A stretch of DNA of 64,000 nt from contig CALAUA010000014.1 of NCBI GenBank assembly GCA_937891975.1, forward strand, positions 186,001 to 250,000. The letters are read 5' to 3'. The DNA is from an uncultured Bacteroidales bacterium. Lineage in GTDB: Bacteria; Bacteroidota; Bacteroidia; Bacteroidales; Paludibacteraceae. Positions 33,800 through 43,492 of the stretch are shown piece after piece (the stretch's first letter is position 1; the number at the start of each line of letters is the position of its first letter). The notes below the pieces were generated by a model that did not search any database, had not been told where the DNA came from, and worked only from the letters and a program-made list of their open reading frames with translations. The translations under genes were made by a program, and so were the position numbers.

Positions 33800-34612
33800 A
33801 TGAGAAACCTGCTACAGTTTTTAACGCGTTATAGCAACTTCCTAATCTTTTTGATGCTGGAAGTTGTTGCGTTTATACTGATATGCACGAATAATGAGTA
33901 TCAGCAGAGTGCGGTATGGTCGAGTGCTAATCGTGTGGTAGCAGGTGTGGAGGGGATGAAAACAAATATTGTGGGGTATTTTCGTTTGCGTACAGAGAAT
34001 GAAGTTTTGGTGGCGGAGAATGCTCGGTTGAAGGAAGAATTGATGTGGCTTGGTAATCAGATAGAGGAGCAAACGGAGCGCGATTCAAGTTATTTGTATA
34101 GCCATTTGGACTGGGAATATATCCCTGCTAAGGTGGTGGGGATAACCACCAATAAACAGCATAACTATTTGACTATCAATAAGGGATTGCGTGATAGTAT
34201 AGAAGTAGATATGGGTGTGGTAGGTGCAGATGGCGTGGTAGGAATAGTGAGTGCGGTAGGTGAGAAATATTCGTTGGTAGTACCGATTATTCATACGAAA
34301 ATAAGCATCAGTAGCCGATTGAAAAATAATGGTCAGATAGGGGGAACAGCATGGGATGGTCGCAATTGCCACTACGTAAACTTGACAGAGATAGCAAGGC
34401 ACATAGATGTGAATCAAGGGGATACCGTCGTAACAAGCGGACTGACTGAGGTATTCCCCGAAGGTGTGATGGTAGGCGAAGTATATGAGACAAGTTTAGG
34501 TCAAGGCGATAATTATCATCAGACGGTAGTGAAGTTGAGTACTGATTATAAGTCACTTAGGTACGTACAGGTATTGCGCAATAATAATAAGCAACCATAT
34601 GGAATGGATTAA
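33800..34612 (+). CDS. mreC: Rod-shape-determining protein MreC
   Basis: 270 residues. One N-terminal transmembrane helix (about 12-30), a coiled coil (about 65-92, RTENEVLVAENARLKEELMWL), then the periplasmic double beta-barrel (YIPAKVVGITTNKQHNYLTINKG, GDTVVTSGLTEVFPEGVMVGEV). MreC links MreB and MreD to PBP2 and activates it. The end overlaps mreD by 14 bp. Confidence 0.96.
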   Translation: MRNLLQFLTRYSNFLIFLMLEVVAFILICTNNEYQQSAVWSSANRVVAGVEGMKTNIVGYFRLRTENEVLVAENARLKEELMWLGNQIEEQTERDSSYLYSHLDWEYIPAKVVGITTNKQHNYLTINKGLRDSIEVDMGVVGADGVVGIVSAVGEKYSLVVPIIHTKISISSRLKNNGQIGGTAWDGRNCHYVNLTEIARHIDVNQGDTVVTSGLTEVFPEGVMVGEVYETSLGQGDNYHQTVVKLSTDYKSLRYVQVLRNNNKQPYGMD

Positions 34613-35090
34613 ACAAATAGTGCGACTGATAGTGGTAGTACTGCTACAAGTACTACTGTTTGACCACTTGCAAATTGCAGGTTGGGGCTTTCCGATGGTA
34701 TATGTGCTATTCTTGATGAATATGCCTGTACAAATTCCACGTTGGGCAGAAATGTTGATAGGTGCAGTAGTGGGATTGGTATTTGATGTATGGCATAGTT
34801 CGATAGGCGTGAATATGGCTGCATGCGTGGCATTTAGTTTCTTGCGTCCTATATTATTAGGCAATCTTACACAAGATTTGGAACGTGTGAAAGGTGAGAT
34901 TTACAGCGCGAGTATAGGCAGAATAGAATATGTGAAGTGTTTGTCAATATTAACAGTGGTTCACCATTTGATGGTATTCTCGCTAGAAGCATGGAGCTGG
35001 CATAACTGGTGGATGGTATTGGTACAGACATTAATTAGCAGCACACTTACTATATTGATTATCATGGGATATGATATCTTTAGGAAATGA
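34599..35090 (+). CDS. mreD: Rod-shape-determining protein MreD
   Basis: 163 residues, five to six hydrophobic helices, little else conserved, as usual for MreD. GAVVGLVFDVWHSSIGVNMAA is the recognisable region. It is an inner-membrane partner of MreC. ATG overlaps the mreC end, and the stop overlaps the next start (ATGA at 35087-35090), so translation is coupled. Confidence 0.92.
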   Translation: MEWIKQIVRLIVVVLLQVLLFDHLQIAGWGFPMVYVLFLMNMPVQIPRWAEMLIGAVVGLVFDVWHSSIGVNMAACVAFSFLRPILLGNLTQDLERVKGEIYSASIGRIEYVKCLSILTVVHHLMVFSLEAWSWHNWWMVLVQTLISSTLTILIIMGYDIFRK

Positions 35091-36928
35091 TTAATGACTC
35101 TAATTATAATCGGCGATATGTGATAGCGGGCATAGCAATATTGGTGGTGCTCACATATATTATACGATTATTTATTTTGCAAGTTATTGACCAATCTACT
35201 CAAGGAAAAGCCGAAACCAACGCTCAACTGAGACAAACTATTTATCCTTCGCGCGGACTTATCTATGACCGAAAAGGCGAATTACTAGTTGCAAATCAAC
35301 CAATCTATGAGGTGACAGTAATCGTTAGGGAAATGCAGAATAGTGCATTTGATACATTGAGTTTTTGTGAGAAGCTACAAATTACTCCTGAAGAGTTTGA
35401 AGAGCGTATGCAAAACATACAGAATCCCCGAAGAAATCGAGGATTTTCGCGTTATTCACCCCAAGTATTTATGGACCAATTGCACCAAGAAGATGTGGCG
35501 GCACTTCAACAAGAATTGTATAAGTACGCAGGTGTAGATATACGCTGTAGGACATTGCGCGATTATATGTATCCGATTGCATCGCACGTGCTGGGTAGCG
35601 TGGGAGAAGTGAATCAGCGCGATTTAGATAGGGATGAGTATTATAATGTAGGTGATTACTCTGGACGCGATGGAATCGAGCGAACGTATGAAAGAGAGTT
35701 GCGTGGAGAGAAGGGCGTGGAGATACTAATGCGTGACTCGCGCGGACGAATACAGGGAGCATATCAGAATGGCGAATTGGATAAAGAGGCGGTTACTGGT
35801 AGCGATTTGCATTTGGGATTAGATATTCAAACACAGTTATTGGCGGAAAAATTGATGTATGGTAAGGTGGGTAGTGTAGTGGCTATTGAACCACAGACGG
35901 GAGAAGTGTTGGCATTGGTGAGTTCGCCCAATTGGGACCCTCGCACATTGGTAGGTCAGGAGCGCTCAAAGAACTATCAAGCATTGCTGAATGATCCACA
36001 TAAACCCCTAATGAATAGGGCTACACAAGCGCAATATGCTCCAGGTTCTACGTTTAAAATTTTGCAAGCATTGGTGGGATTGCAAGAGGGAGTGATTAGC
36101 CCACACACGAAGTATCCATGCAATGGAAAGACATCGTATCCTATCAAATGTACGCACGATCATGGTAGTCCAGTGGACTTAGAAGAAGGAATAGAGCAGA
36201 GTTGTAATCCATATTTCTGGGCAATGTATAAGGACTTGCTGCAACAGGATGGATATAGCGATGATAATGCCGAATTCAAGGAACATTATCAGACATGGCG
36301 AGAGCATGTGATGAGCTTTGGTTTGGGTAATAGGTTTGATGATACGGATATTAGTGAACAAGCTAAAGGTGCGGTTCCATCGGTAGGATTATACGATAAG
36401 ATTTACGGTAAGAAAGGATGGAAAGCGATTACAATTCGTTCGTTGTCGATTGGACAGGGTGAGATCTTGGTGACACCTTTGCAACTGGCCAATCAAGCTG
36501 CTGCGATAGCCAATAAGGGATATTATATAACTCCGCATTTGAATAGAAATGACTCGATGAAATCGAGGATTCATCACACTACGATTGATGCAAAGCACTT
36601 TGATGTGGTGCATCGAGGAATGGCGCGTGTGATGACGGAAGGAACGGGAAAGTGGTACAACGTGCCCGAATTGCAGATATGTGGTAAGACAGGTACGGTA
36701 CAGAACCCTCATGGAGAAGATCATGCGTTGTTTATCGGTTTTGCTCCTATGGATAACCCACAGATAGCGATTGCTGTGGCGGTAGAGAATGCGGGCTTTG
36801 GTTCCACATGGGCATGTCCGATAGCGACGTTGCTGATGGAACAATATTTAACCGGTGAAATCAAGCGAAAGTGGCTATATGACCGCATGGTAAATGCGAA
36901 TTTGATAGATAAGCAAGATGAGGAATAA
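35087..36928 (+). CDS. mrdA: Penicillin-binding protein 2 (peptidoglycan transpeptidase)
   Basis: 613 residues. One N-terminal membrane helix (about 12-30), a dimerisation domain (YPSRGLIYDRKGELLVANQP, GVDIRCRTLRDYMYP) and the transpeptidase domain with the three active-site motifs: SxxK in APGSTFKIL, SxN in EQSCNPYFW, and KTGT in ICGKTGTVQNP. It cross-links peptidoglycan during elongation with RodA and is the target of mecillinam-type beta-lactams in other bacteria. The end overlaps rodA by 11 bp. Confidence 0.97.
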   Translation: MINDSNYNRRYVIAGIAILVVLTYIIRLFILQVIDQSTQGKAETNAQLRQTIYPSRGLIYDRKGELLVANQPIYEVTVIVREMQNSAFDTLSFCEKLQITPEEFEERMQNIQNPRRNRGFSRYSPQVFMDQLHQEDVAALQQELYKYAGVDIRCRTLRDYMYPIASHVLGSVGEVNQRDLDRDEYYNVGDYSGRDGIERTYERELRGEKGVEILMRDSRGRIQGAYQNGELDKEAVTGSDLHLGLDIQTQLLAEKLMYGKVGSVVAIEPQTGEVLALVSSPNWDPRTLVGQERSKNYQALLNDPHKPLMNRATQAQYAPGSTFKILQALVGLQEGVISPHTKYPCNGKTSYPIKCTHDHGSPVDLEEGIEQSCNPYFWAMYKDLLQQDGYSDDNAEFKEHYQTWREHVMSFGLGNRFDDTDISEQAKGAVPSVGLYDKIYGKKGWKAITIRSLSIGQGEILVTPLQLANQAAAIANKGYYITPHLNRNDSMKSRIHHTTIDAKHFDVVHRGMARVMTEGTGKWYNVPELQICGKTGTVQNPHGEDHALFIGFAPMDNPQIAIAVAVENAGFGSTWACPIATLLMEQYLTGEIKRKWLYDRMVNANLIDKQDEE

Positions 36929-38378
36929 CAGAAGTATCATATCGGGTATTGACTGGTGGACAATCGTTTTGTTCCTCGTGATTGCGCTGTTCGGTTGGCT
37001 GAATATCTATGGATCTAGCTACTCATTCGATCAAACGAGTATTTGGGATTTCTCCAATCGCGCAGGTAAGCAGTTGGTATGGCTTGCCACGGCGGTTGTG
37101 ATAGGTGGAATCATACTGATGATAGAGGAGAAAGCGTATGATATTTTGGGTTATATCTTCTATGGAGTAATGATAGTGTTATTGATAATCACGCCTATTT
37201 TTGCGCGTGATATCAAAGGTTCGCTGTCGTGGCTGACGATCGGTCCGATTAGTTTGCAGCCAGCAGAGTTTGCCAAGTGTTTCACGGCTATTGCAGTAGC
37301 CAAATATATGAGCCAATATGGCTATAAAGTGCGAGATTTGCGCGATTTGATCGTACCTTTCCTCTTAATAGGTGTGCCTATGCTGATTATCATGGTGGCT
37401 CAGCGAGAAACGGGATCGGCATTGGTGTTTGCTTCGTTCTTATTGGTGTTCTACCGTCAAGGCATGTCGGGCTATGTGCTTTCGGGTGGATTGGCGTGTG
37501 TAGTATTATTCATATTAGTGATATTATTCGGTGAGACGGCATTGCCAATAGGTTTGGGTAATGTAGGTATCTTGGTAAGTACACTGGTGATAGAGGCGAT
37601 AGTGATGGGGCTGTTGGCATTTAAGGAGAGAGATTTTCGTTCGTTGGTCATTGTTAGTATAGGTGTGGTGGTTTGTTATGGAATAGGATTGTTGCTCAAT
37701 ATCTGGCTATCTGTTAATTTCAATTATATAGCATTGGCTTGTTTGGCGTTTACGGCTATTTATCTGCTTGTGCAGGCGGTGAAATATCGAAAAAGCAGTA
37801 TGGGTTGGATTGTGGCCTTTGTAATGACTACTGCGGTGCTGTGCCAAGGATGTGACTATGCTTTCCACAATATTCTGCAGCCTCACCAACGCATTCGTAT
37901 TGAAGTGTTATTGGGTATGAAAGATGATCCGCATGGCGCAGGATATAACGTAAATCAATCATTGATTGCTATTGGTTCGGGACAAGCGACAGGAAAGGGT
38001 TTTCTGCAAGGCACGCAAACAAAACTAAAGTTCGTGCCAGAACAAGATACAGACTTTATTTTCTGTACAGTAGGCGAAGAATGGGGATTTGTGGGATCTG
38101 CTGGATTGTTGTTGCTATATTTGGCATTGATATTGAGGATTATCTATATTGCTGAACGTCAGCGAGATACATTTAGTCGGATATATGCGTATAGCGTGGC
38201 GAGCATATTATTGTTCCACGTGACAATCAATATTGGTATGGTGCTGGGATTGCTGCCTGTGATAGGTATTCCGTTGCCATTCTTTAGTTATGGTGGTTCG
38301 TCGTTGTGGGGATTCACGATATTGCTGGCGATTATGCTGCGACTGGATGCTGCGCGCGTGAATAAGATGCAAGGATAA
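36918..38378 (+). CDS. rodA: Rod-shape SEDS glycosyltransferase RodA
   Basis: 486 residues, about ten transmembrane helices; longer than the 370 of E. coli RodA because of extra hydrophobic segments in the middle (about 180-300), as in other Bacteroidetes. SEDS motifs: QPAEFAKCFTAIAVAKYM, the catalytic-loop region FVPEQDTDFIFCTVGEEWGF with the essential Asp, and PLPFFSYGGSSLWGF. It polymerises lipid II together with PBP2. Its stop shares one base with the yraN ATG (TAATG). Confidence 0.96.
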   Translation: MRNNRSIISGIDWWTIVLFLVIALFGWLNIYGSSYSFDQTSIWDFSNRAGKQLVWLATAVVIGGIILMIEEKAYDILGYIFYGVMIVLLIITPIFARDIKGSLSWLTIGPISLQPAEFAKCFTAIAVAKYMSQYGYKVRDLRDLIVPFLLIGVPMLIIMVAQRETGSALVFASFLLVFYRQGMSGYVLSGGLACVVLFILVILFGETALPIGLGNVGILVSTLVIEAIVMGLLAFKERDFRSLVIVSIGVVVCYGIGLLLNIWLSVNFNYIALACLAFTAIYLLVQAVKYRKSSMGWIVAFVMTTAVLCQGCDYAFHNILQPHQRIRIEVLLGMKDDPHGAGYNVNQSLIAIGSGQATGKGFLQGTQTKLKFVPEQDTDFIFCTVGEEWGFVGSAGLLLLYLALILRIIYIAERQRDTFSRIYAYSVASILLFHVTINIGMVLGLLPVIGIPLPFFSYGGSSLWGFTILLAIMLRLDAARVNKMQG

Positions 38379-38821
38379 TGGCAGAGCATAATATCATAGG
38401 ACAGATTGGCGAGGAGTTGGCTGCTAAGATCATGCGGGAGAAAGGTTTTCGTGTGGTGGATATGAACTGGAAGTTTGGACATCTAGAGATGGATGTGATA
38501 GCAGTGAACAGGAAGGAGATTGCTTTTGTGGAGGTGAAGACAAGAACCACATCGTATGGTGGCAAACGTCCTGAAGAATTTGTGGATGAACTGAAACGTC
38601 GTCGTATGGCTGCTGCAGCCAATGCGTACATTAAGTTTCACAAGATAGAGTTGACACCCCGTTTTGATATTATTGGTATTACGATGGATGCTACTACGCA
38701 TGAGGTGAAGGAGGTAACACACTTGGAGGATGCTTTTCTGCCACCCCAACGAACGATAGGTAAGAGCAGCTTCAGCGGACAAGGGAGATGGCATCATAGA
38801 AACAGAGTAATTGGAAAGTAA
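38378..38821 (+). CDS. YraN/UPF0102 family nuclease-fold protein
   Basis: 147 residues. IGQIGEELAAKIMREKGFRVVDMNWKF followed by GHLEMDVIAVNRKEIAFVEVKTR gives the PD-(D/E)xK nuclease core (E, D, ExK). The last 25 residues are a basic tail. Function in the cell is unknown; the family often sits near DNA-uptake or repair genes, but here it is between rodA and mnmG with one-base overlap to rodA. Confidence 0.92.
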   Translation: MAEHNIIGQIGEELAAKIMREKGFRVVDMNWKFGHLEMDVIAVNRKEIAFVEVKTRTTSYGGKRPEEFVDELKRRRMAAAANAYIKFHKIELTPRFDIIGITMDATTHEVKEVTHLEDAFLPPQRTIGKSSFSGQGRWHHRNRVIGK

Positions 38822-38833
38822 GTGATTGATTAT

Positions 38834-40708
38834 ATGGAATTTAAGTACGATATCATTGTAGTAGGTGCAGGACATGCCGGCTGCGAAGCAGCCAGTGCTG
38901 CTGCTCGTATGGGTAGCAAGACATTGCTCATCACGATGGATATGAATAAGATTGGTCAGATGAGTTGTAATCCTGCTGTTGGCGGAATAGCTAAAGGTCA
39001 GATAGTCAGAGAGATAGACGCAATGGGTGGACAGATGGGTATTGTGACAGATAGAAGTGCTATTCAGTTTCGTATGCTCAATCGCAGCAAAGGTCCTGCT
39101 ATGTGGAGTCCGCGTAGTCAGAGCGATAGAAAACGCTTTATTGAGGAATGGGTGAATATCCTGACGGACACACCAAATCTGGATATCTGGCAAGATACGG
39201 TGGTGGAATTGGTGATAAAAGACGGCGAAGTAAAGGGAGTTAAGACCTTGCTCGGTATAGAGATGCAGGCAAAGGCGGTGATATTGACCAATGGCACTTT
39301 CTTGAATGGCCTATTGCACTTTGGGCGAACACAGATTGAGGGAGGAAGAATATCGGAGCCAAGTAGTTTTGGTATCACGGAGCAGTTGCGACAATTGGGT
39401 TTTGCAACCGATAGAATGAAGACGGGTACGCCTGCGCGTATAGATAAAAGGAGTATTGATTTCTCGCAGATGACTGAGCAGTTGGGCGATAACGATAGCC
39501 ATCAGTTCTCGTATTTGGATACCGTACAACGCCAGCTAAAGCAGATGAGCTGCTGGATTACTTACACCAACACACAGACGCACAATGTACTGCGTGGCGG
39601 ATTGGAAGACTCACCGCTGTATAACGGTCAGATACAGAGTATTGGTCCGAGATATTGCCCAAGCATAGAGACAAAGATTGTTACTTTTGCGGAGAAAGAT
39701 GCGCACCAGTTGTTCTTGGAGCCAGAGGGTGTAGATTCGAATGAATACTATGTGAATGGTTTCTCCTCTTCCCTACCCTGGCAGACACAATGGCAAGCAT
39801 TGCGCACGGTGAAGGGATTGGAGAATGCGGTGTTGTATCGCCCAGGGTATGCAATTGAATATGACTTTTTTGATCCAACACAATTGCTACACACACTGGA
39901 GACAAAGATGATTAAGAACCTCTTCTTTGCAGGACAGATTAATGGTACTACGGGTTATGAGGAGGCAGCAGGTCAAGGATTGGTAGCTGGTGTGAATGCT
40001 CATCAGAATATCACAGGTGGTGCACCATTCACTTTGGCAAGAGATGAGAGCTATATAGGTGTGCTGATTGATGATTTGGTAAACAAAGGTGTAGATGAAC
40101 CATACCGTATGTTTACTTCACGGGCAGAGTACCGTATCTTGCTGCGCCAAGATAATGCAGACGCTCGATTGACGGAGCGCAGTTATGCGTTAGGCTTGGC
40201 AGACAACTATCGTTTGTCTTTGCTAAGGAGTAAGCAAGCAGGCGAGCAAGCATTGACGGAAATGCTACGCAATACCTCCGTGAAAGGTAAAGATATAAAT
40301 GCGTATTTGAACACAATGGGCTATGGCGATTTGCAACAAACAAGCAAGTTGATTGATATTGTAGCGCGTCCAAATATCACTATTATGGGCTTGGCAGAAG
40401 TGGTCGCTGAACTAAAAGAGAAGATTGAGCAACTGGGCAGCAGAAGCGAGGAGATTGTAGAGAGTGCAGAGATTAATATCAAGTACAAAGGGTATATTGA
40501 GCGCGAACGACTGGCAGCAGATAAGTTGCAACGCCTGAATAATATCCACCTGCCAAAGGATTTTGACTATAATAGTGTACAGTCATTGAGCACCGAAGCA
40601 CGTCAGAAACTCAGTCGCATTAAGCCAGGCACTATTGGTGAAGCAAGCAGAATACCCGGTGTAAGCCCCAATGACATTAGCGTGTTATTAGTACTGATGG
40701 GCAGGTGA
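38834..40708 (+). CDS. mnmG: tRNA uridine-5-carboxymethylaminomethyl modification enzyme MnmG
   Basis: 624 residues from the ATG at 38834 (MEFKYDIIVVGAGHAG); a GTG four codons upstream is less likely. FAD-binding GAGHAGCEAA, then GGIAKGQIVREIDA and MLNRSKGPAMWSPRSQ, and the C-terminal DARLTERSYALGL and GEASRIPGVSP segments fit MnmG/GidA. With MnmE it builds the cmnm5 group at the wobble uridine of several tRNAs. Last gene of the long mreB transcript. mnmG is often near the replication origin, consistent with the parS site just downstream. Confidence 0.97.
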   Translation: MEFKYDIIVVGAGHAGCEAASAAARMGSKTLLITMDMNKIGQMSCNPAVGGIAKGQIVREIDAMGGQMGIVTDRSAIQFRMLNRSKGPAMWSPRSQSDRKRFIEEWVNILTDTPNLDIWQDTVVELVIKDGEVKGVKTLLGIEMQAKAVILTNGTFLNGLLHFGRTQIEGGRISEPSSFGITEQLRQLGFATDRMKTGTPARIDKRSIDFSQMTEQLGDNDSHQFSYLDTVQRQLKQMSCWITYTNTQTHNVLRGGLEDSPLYNGQIQSIGPRYCPSIETKIVTFAEKDAHQLFLEPEGVDSNEYYVNGFSSSLPWQTQWQALRTVKGLENAVLYRPGYAIEYDFFDPTQLLHTLETKMIKNLFFAGQINGTTGYEEAAGQGLVAGVNAHQNITGGAPFTLARDESYIGVLIDDLVNKGVDEPYRMFTSRAEYRILLRQDNADARLTERSYALGLADNYRLSLLRSKQAGEQALTEMLRNTSVKGKDINAYLNTMGYGDLQQTSKLIDIVARPNITIMGLAEVVAELKEKIEQLGSRSEEIVESAEINIKYKGYIERERLAADKLQRLNNIHLPKDFDYNSVQSLSTEARQKLSRIKPGTIGEASRIPGVSPNDISVLLVLMGR

Positions 40709-40743
40709 TTACATGTATGTTACCTACTAACTACGAGAGAAAC

Positions 40744-40776
40744 ACGGCAACGAGACGGCAACGACACGACAACGAG
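40744..40776. repeat. 11-bp tandem repeat (ACGGCAACGAG family)
   Basis: ACGGCAACGAG, ACGGCAACGAC, ACGACAACGAG, then GA-rich sequence up to 40803. Only site of this family in the window. It lies between mnmG and the parS site. Confidence 0.65.
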
Positions 40777-40826
40777 AGAAGACTTCACCGAGCGAGAGCC
40801 GTGACAATATGAAGGTATTTTAATAA

Positions 40827-40842
40827 TGTTTCACGTGGAACA
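40827..40842. promoter_or_regulatory. parS centromere site (ParB-binding)
   Basis: TGTTTCACGTGGAACA is a 16-bp near-palindrome that matches the bacterial parS consensus TGTTTCACGTGAAACA at 15 of 16 positions. The one change (A to G at position 12) is the alternative half-site found in many genomes. ParB spreads from such sites to load SMC and segregate the origin region. It is intergenic, between mnmG and apt. No parA or parB gene is in the window. Confidence 0.8.
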
Positions 40843-40882
40843 TTTAAGATAATTGATTAGATAATTAACAATAAATAAAGAT

Positions 40883-41407
40883 ATGAAACAAGAAGAGATT
40901 ATCGCGCATATTCGCGATGTGAAGGATTTTCCTGTAGAGGGAATTGTGTTTAAGGACATCACTACTGTGTTGAGTAATCCAGAGTATTTGAAGTGGATGA
41001 AAGATGAGATTGCCAACTTGTATCGTGCATATGGCATTACAAAAGTGGTGGGTATTGAGTCACGCGGGTTTATTTTGGCACCTGCGGTGGCAATGGAACT
41101 GGGTGCAGGATTTGTACCTATCCGCAAACCGGGTAAATTGCCAGCAGAGACTATTGAAGTAAGTTATGCAAAGGAATATGGCGTAGATACTATTCAAATT
41201 CACGCAGATGCGCTGAATGAAAATGATGTGGTGCTGCTGCATGACGACTTGCTGGCTACTGGTGGCTCGATGGCTGCTGCGCTGGAACTCGTAAAGAAAT
41301 TCAATGTAAAGAAAGTGTATATCAACTTTATTATTGAGTTGGAGTTCTTGAACGGCAGAAAAGTGTTTGATGACGATGTAGAGGTTAGCAGCTTGCTGAG
41401 TTGCTAA
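40883..41407 (+). CDS. apt: Adenine phosphoribosyltransferase
   Basis: 174 residues, full length. It makes AMP from adenine and PRPP. KDFPVEGIVFKDITTVL at the N-terminus, VGIESRGFILAPAVAMELGAGFVPIRKPGKLP in the middle and the PRPP motif VVLLHDDLLATGGSMAAAL are typical. It is followed by a 7-bp tandem repeat and then uvrC after 98 bp. Confidence 0.97.
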   Translation: MKQEEIIAHIRDVKDFPVEGIVFKDITTVLSNPEYLKWMKDEIANLYRAYGITKVVGIESRGFILAPAVAMELGAGFVPIRKPGKLPAETIEVSYAKEYGVDTIQIHADALNENDVVLLHDDLLATGGSMAAALELVKKFNVKKVYINFIIELEFLNGRKVFDDDVEVSSLLSC

Positions 41408-41410
41408 ACA

Positions 41411-41443
41411 TTGAGTAAGGAATCAAGAATAAGGAGCAAAGAC
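41411..41443. repeat. 7-bp tandem repeat (AAGGAAC family) between apt and uvrC
   Basis: After TTGAGT: AAGGAAT, CAAGAAT, AAGGAGC, AAAGAC. The same start TTGAGTAAGGAAT is found at 44477-44489; related arrays at 55872-55937. Confidence 0.6.
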
Positions 41444-41505
41444 AAATTAGTAACACCGAAATAAATGTAACTGATTTGTAATTTGCTCCGATTTTATCGG
41501 AATAA

Positions 41506-43323
41506 ATGTCTAAAAATCCACATATACAAGAGTTGCTTCAGCGCATACCTGAAGAGCCAGGGGTGTACCAATACTTCAACGAAGCTGGGGAGGTGATTTA
41601 TGTGGGTAAGGCAAAGAACCTGAAACGCAGGGTAAGTAGTTATTTTCATAAAGAGCAGGATCGCTACAAGACCAAACTGCTGGTTCAGAGTATTGCGGAC
41701 ATCAAATATGTGGTGGTGAATAGCGAGCAGGATGCGTTTTTGCTAGAAAATAACCTCATTAAGCAGTATCAGCCCCACTATAATATCCTGCTCAAGGACG
41801 GAAAGAGTTATCCAAGTATCTGTATTACGCGGGAAGAGTATCCGAGAATATTCAAGACGCGGAAGATAATAAAAGGTATAGGCGAGTACTTTGGACCATA
41901 TAGTTTTGGCTATACATTGGACTTAGTTCTGGAGCTCATCCATAAGCTCTACCCTATTCGCACTTGTGGCATGCAGATGAGCAAAAGTGCCGTTGAAATG
42001 GGGAAATATCGCGTGTGCTTGAAGTATCATTTGGGTAATTGCTGCGGCATATGCGAAGCAAAAGTGAGCCATGAGCAGTATATGGAGTATATTGATGCAG
42101 CACGGAAGATTATTCGAGGCGATGCACAAGAGATTAGCAAGCAGATAGAGGCAGAGATGTTGCAAGCAGCCGCAGAAATGCGGTATGAGGAGGCAGGCAG
42201 ACTGAAAGAAAAGCTCGATTTCATCGAACAATTTACCAGTAAAACGATTATCACGAACTCGCATGCGGGCGATGTGGATGTGTTTGGTTACGATGAAATG
42301 GGGCAGAATGTATATATCAGCATGCTGCATGTGCATAGAGGCAGTATTGTACAGGGGCAGACTATTGAATATAAGAAGCAGTTGGATGAGAGCCGAGAGG
42401 AGATCTTGGCGATGGGTATATACGAATTGAGGGAGCAGTTGGGGAGTACGACAAAGGAGGTGATTGTTCCGTTTATTCCGGAGATAATTGATGAAAATCT
42501 GCATGTGAATATTGCTCTGGGAGGCGACAAAAAGAAGCTCTTGGACTTGGCCGTGCAGAATGTGCAGCAGTATAAGAAGGACCGCATTAAACAGGATGAT
42601 AAGCTGAATCCAGACCAACGTGCTGTGCGTATATTGGGTAGTTTGCAGAAGTTGCTAAGCTTACCTACGATGCCGATGTGGATAGATAGTTTTGATAACT
42701 CGAACACGCAAGGTAGCAATGCAGTGGCAGGTTGTGTGGTCTTTAAGAAGGGACGCGCGTGCAAGAGCGAGTATAAGAAATTTGAGATAAAGACAGTGGA
42801 AGGTCCCGATGACTACGCGAGTATGAGGGAGGTGGTGAGAAGAAGATATACAAGATTGATAGAAGAAGGTAGTCCCCTACCCGACTTGATTATTGCTGAT
42901 GGAGGACTGGGGCAGATGAGTGCTATTCGTGAGGTAGTGGAAGGAGAGTTGGGTTTGCAAATTCCGATTGCGGGACTGAAGAAGGATAACAAGCATAGGA
43001 CGAATACCCTACTCTATGGCGACCCTGTTCAGGAGTTTGGTATGAAGGTGACGGATGAGATCTTCCGACTGATGGTCGAGATACAAGATGAGGTGCATCG
43101 ATTTGCCATTAGTTACCACAAAAAGAAACGCAGTAAGGCACAAACAAAGAGCGAACTCGATGATATTCAGGGAGTTGGCGCAGTTACTAAGCAAAAGATA
43201 CTGCAACGTTTTGGCTCTGTGGCGCGTGCTAGAAGTGCGAAATTAGAGGAGTGGATTGATTTGCTCGGAACTCGCTCAGGCACAAAGCTTTACGAGCATT
43301 TTAATGGCAAAATAACGCCCTGA
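41506..43323 (+). CDS. uvrC: UvrABC excinuclease subunit C
   Basis: 605 residues, full length. The N-terminal GIY-YIG nuclease (EEPGVYQYFNEAGEVIYVGKAKNLKRR region, cutting 3' of a lesion), a Cys-containing stretch (GNCCGICEAKVSHEQY), the UVR domain (AAAEMRYEEAGRLKEKLDFI), the RNase H-like C-terminal nuclease (DLIIADGGLGQMSA) and a double HhH end (LDDIQGVGAVTKQKILQRFGS). It makes both incisions in nucleotide excision repair. Single-gene unit as far as can be seen. Confidence 0.97.
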   Translation: MSKNPHIQELLQRIPEEPGVYQYFNEAGEVIYVGKAKNLKRRVSSYFHKEQDRYKTKLLVQSIADIKYVVVNSEQDAFLLENNLIKQYQPHYNILLKDGKSYPSICITREEYPRIFKTRKIIKGIGEYFGPYSFGYTLDLVLELIHKLYPIRTCGMQMSKSAVEMGKYRVCLKYHLGNCCGICEAKVSHEQYMEYIDAARKIIRGDAQEISKQIEAEMLQAAAEMRYEEAGRLKEKLDFIEQFTSKTIITNSHAGDVDVFGYDEMGQNVYISMLHVHRGSIVQGQTIEYKKQLDESREEILAMGIYELREQLGSTTKEVIVPFIPEIIDENLHVNIALGGDKKKLLDLAVQNVQQYKKDRIKQDDKLNPDQRAVRILGSLQKLLSLPTMPMWIDSFDNSNTQGSNAVAGCVVFKKGRACKSEYKKFEIKTVEGPDDYASMREVVRRRYTRLIEEGSPLPDLIIADGGLGQMSAIREVVEGELGLQIPIAGLKKDNKHRTNTLLYGDPVQEFGMKVTDEIFRLMVEIQDEVHRFAISYHKKKRSKAQTKSELDDIQGVGAVTKQKILQRFGSVARARSAKLEEWIDLLGTRSGTKLYEHFNGKITP

Positions 43324-43333
43324 GAATTGAATA

Positions 43334-43352
43334 TTTTTGAGGAGCGTGGAAC
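43334..43352 (+). repeat. 19-bp direct repeat, left copy
   Basis: TTTTTGAGGAGCGTGGAAC, identical to 44841-44859. The two copies bracket the DUF6249, sigma-factor and small membrane protein genes. Confidence 0.75.
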
Positions 43353-43381
43353 AAGACACAGGCAAAATGATGTGTTTTGTT
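43350..43381 (+). terminator. Possible terminator of uvrC
   Basis: AACAAGACACA (43350-43360) pairs with 43371-43381 (11 pairs including one G-T), but no T-run follows. Confidence 0.35.
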
Positions 43382-43492
43382 AGAAAAAATAACAGTCGTT
43401 TGTAATATTTTCTTTTTCTCATTTGTCTAATGGGTGTAGTCGCAGAGAAGCGATGGAGAACGATTTGTTAAACTTATTAAATTTTTAGAAGT

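Noticed and set aside
34790..34805. Sigma-54-like word TGGCATAGTTCG in mreD
   Set aside because: It lacks the TTGC part and lies inside a gene.
38215..38235. Second parS site in rodA
   Set aside because: The CACGTG core is there but the right half-site does not match, and it is coding sequence.
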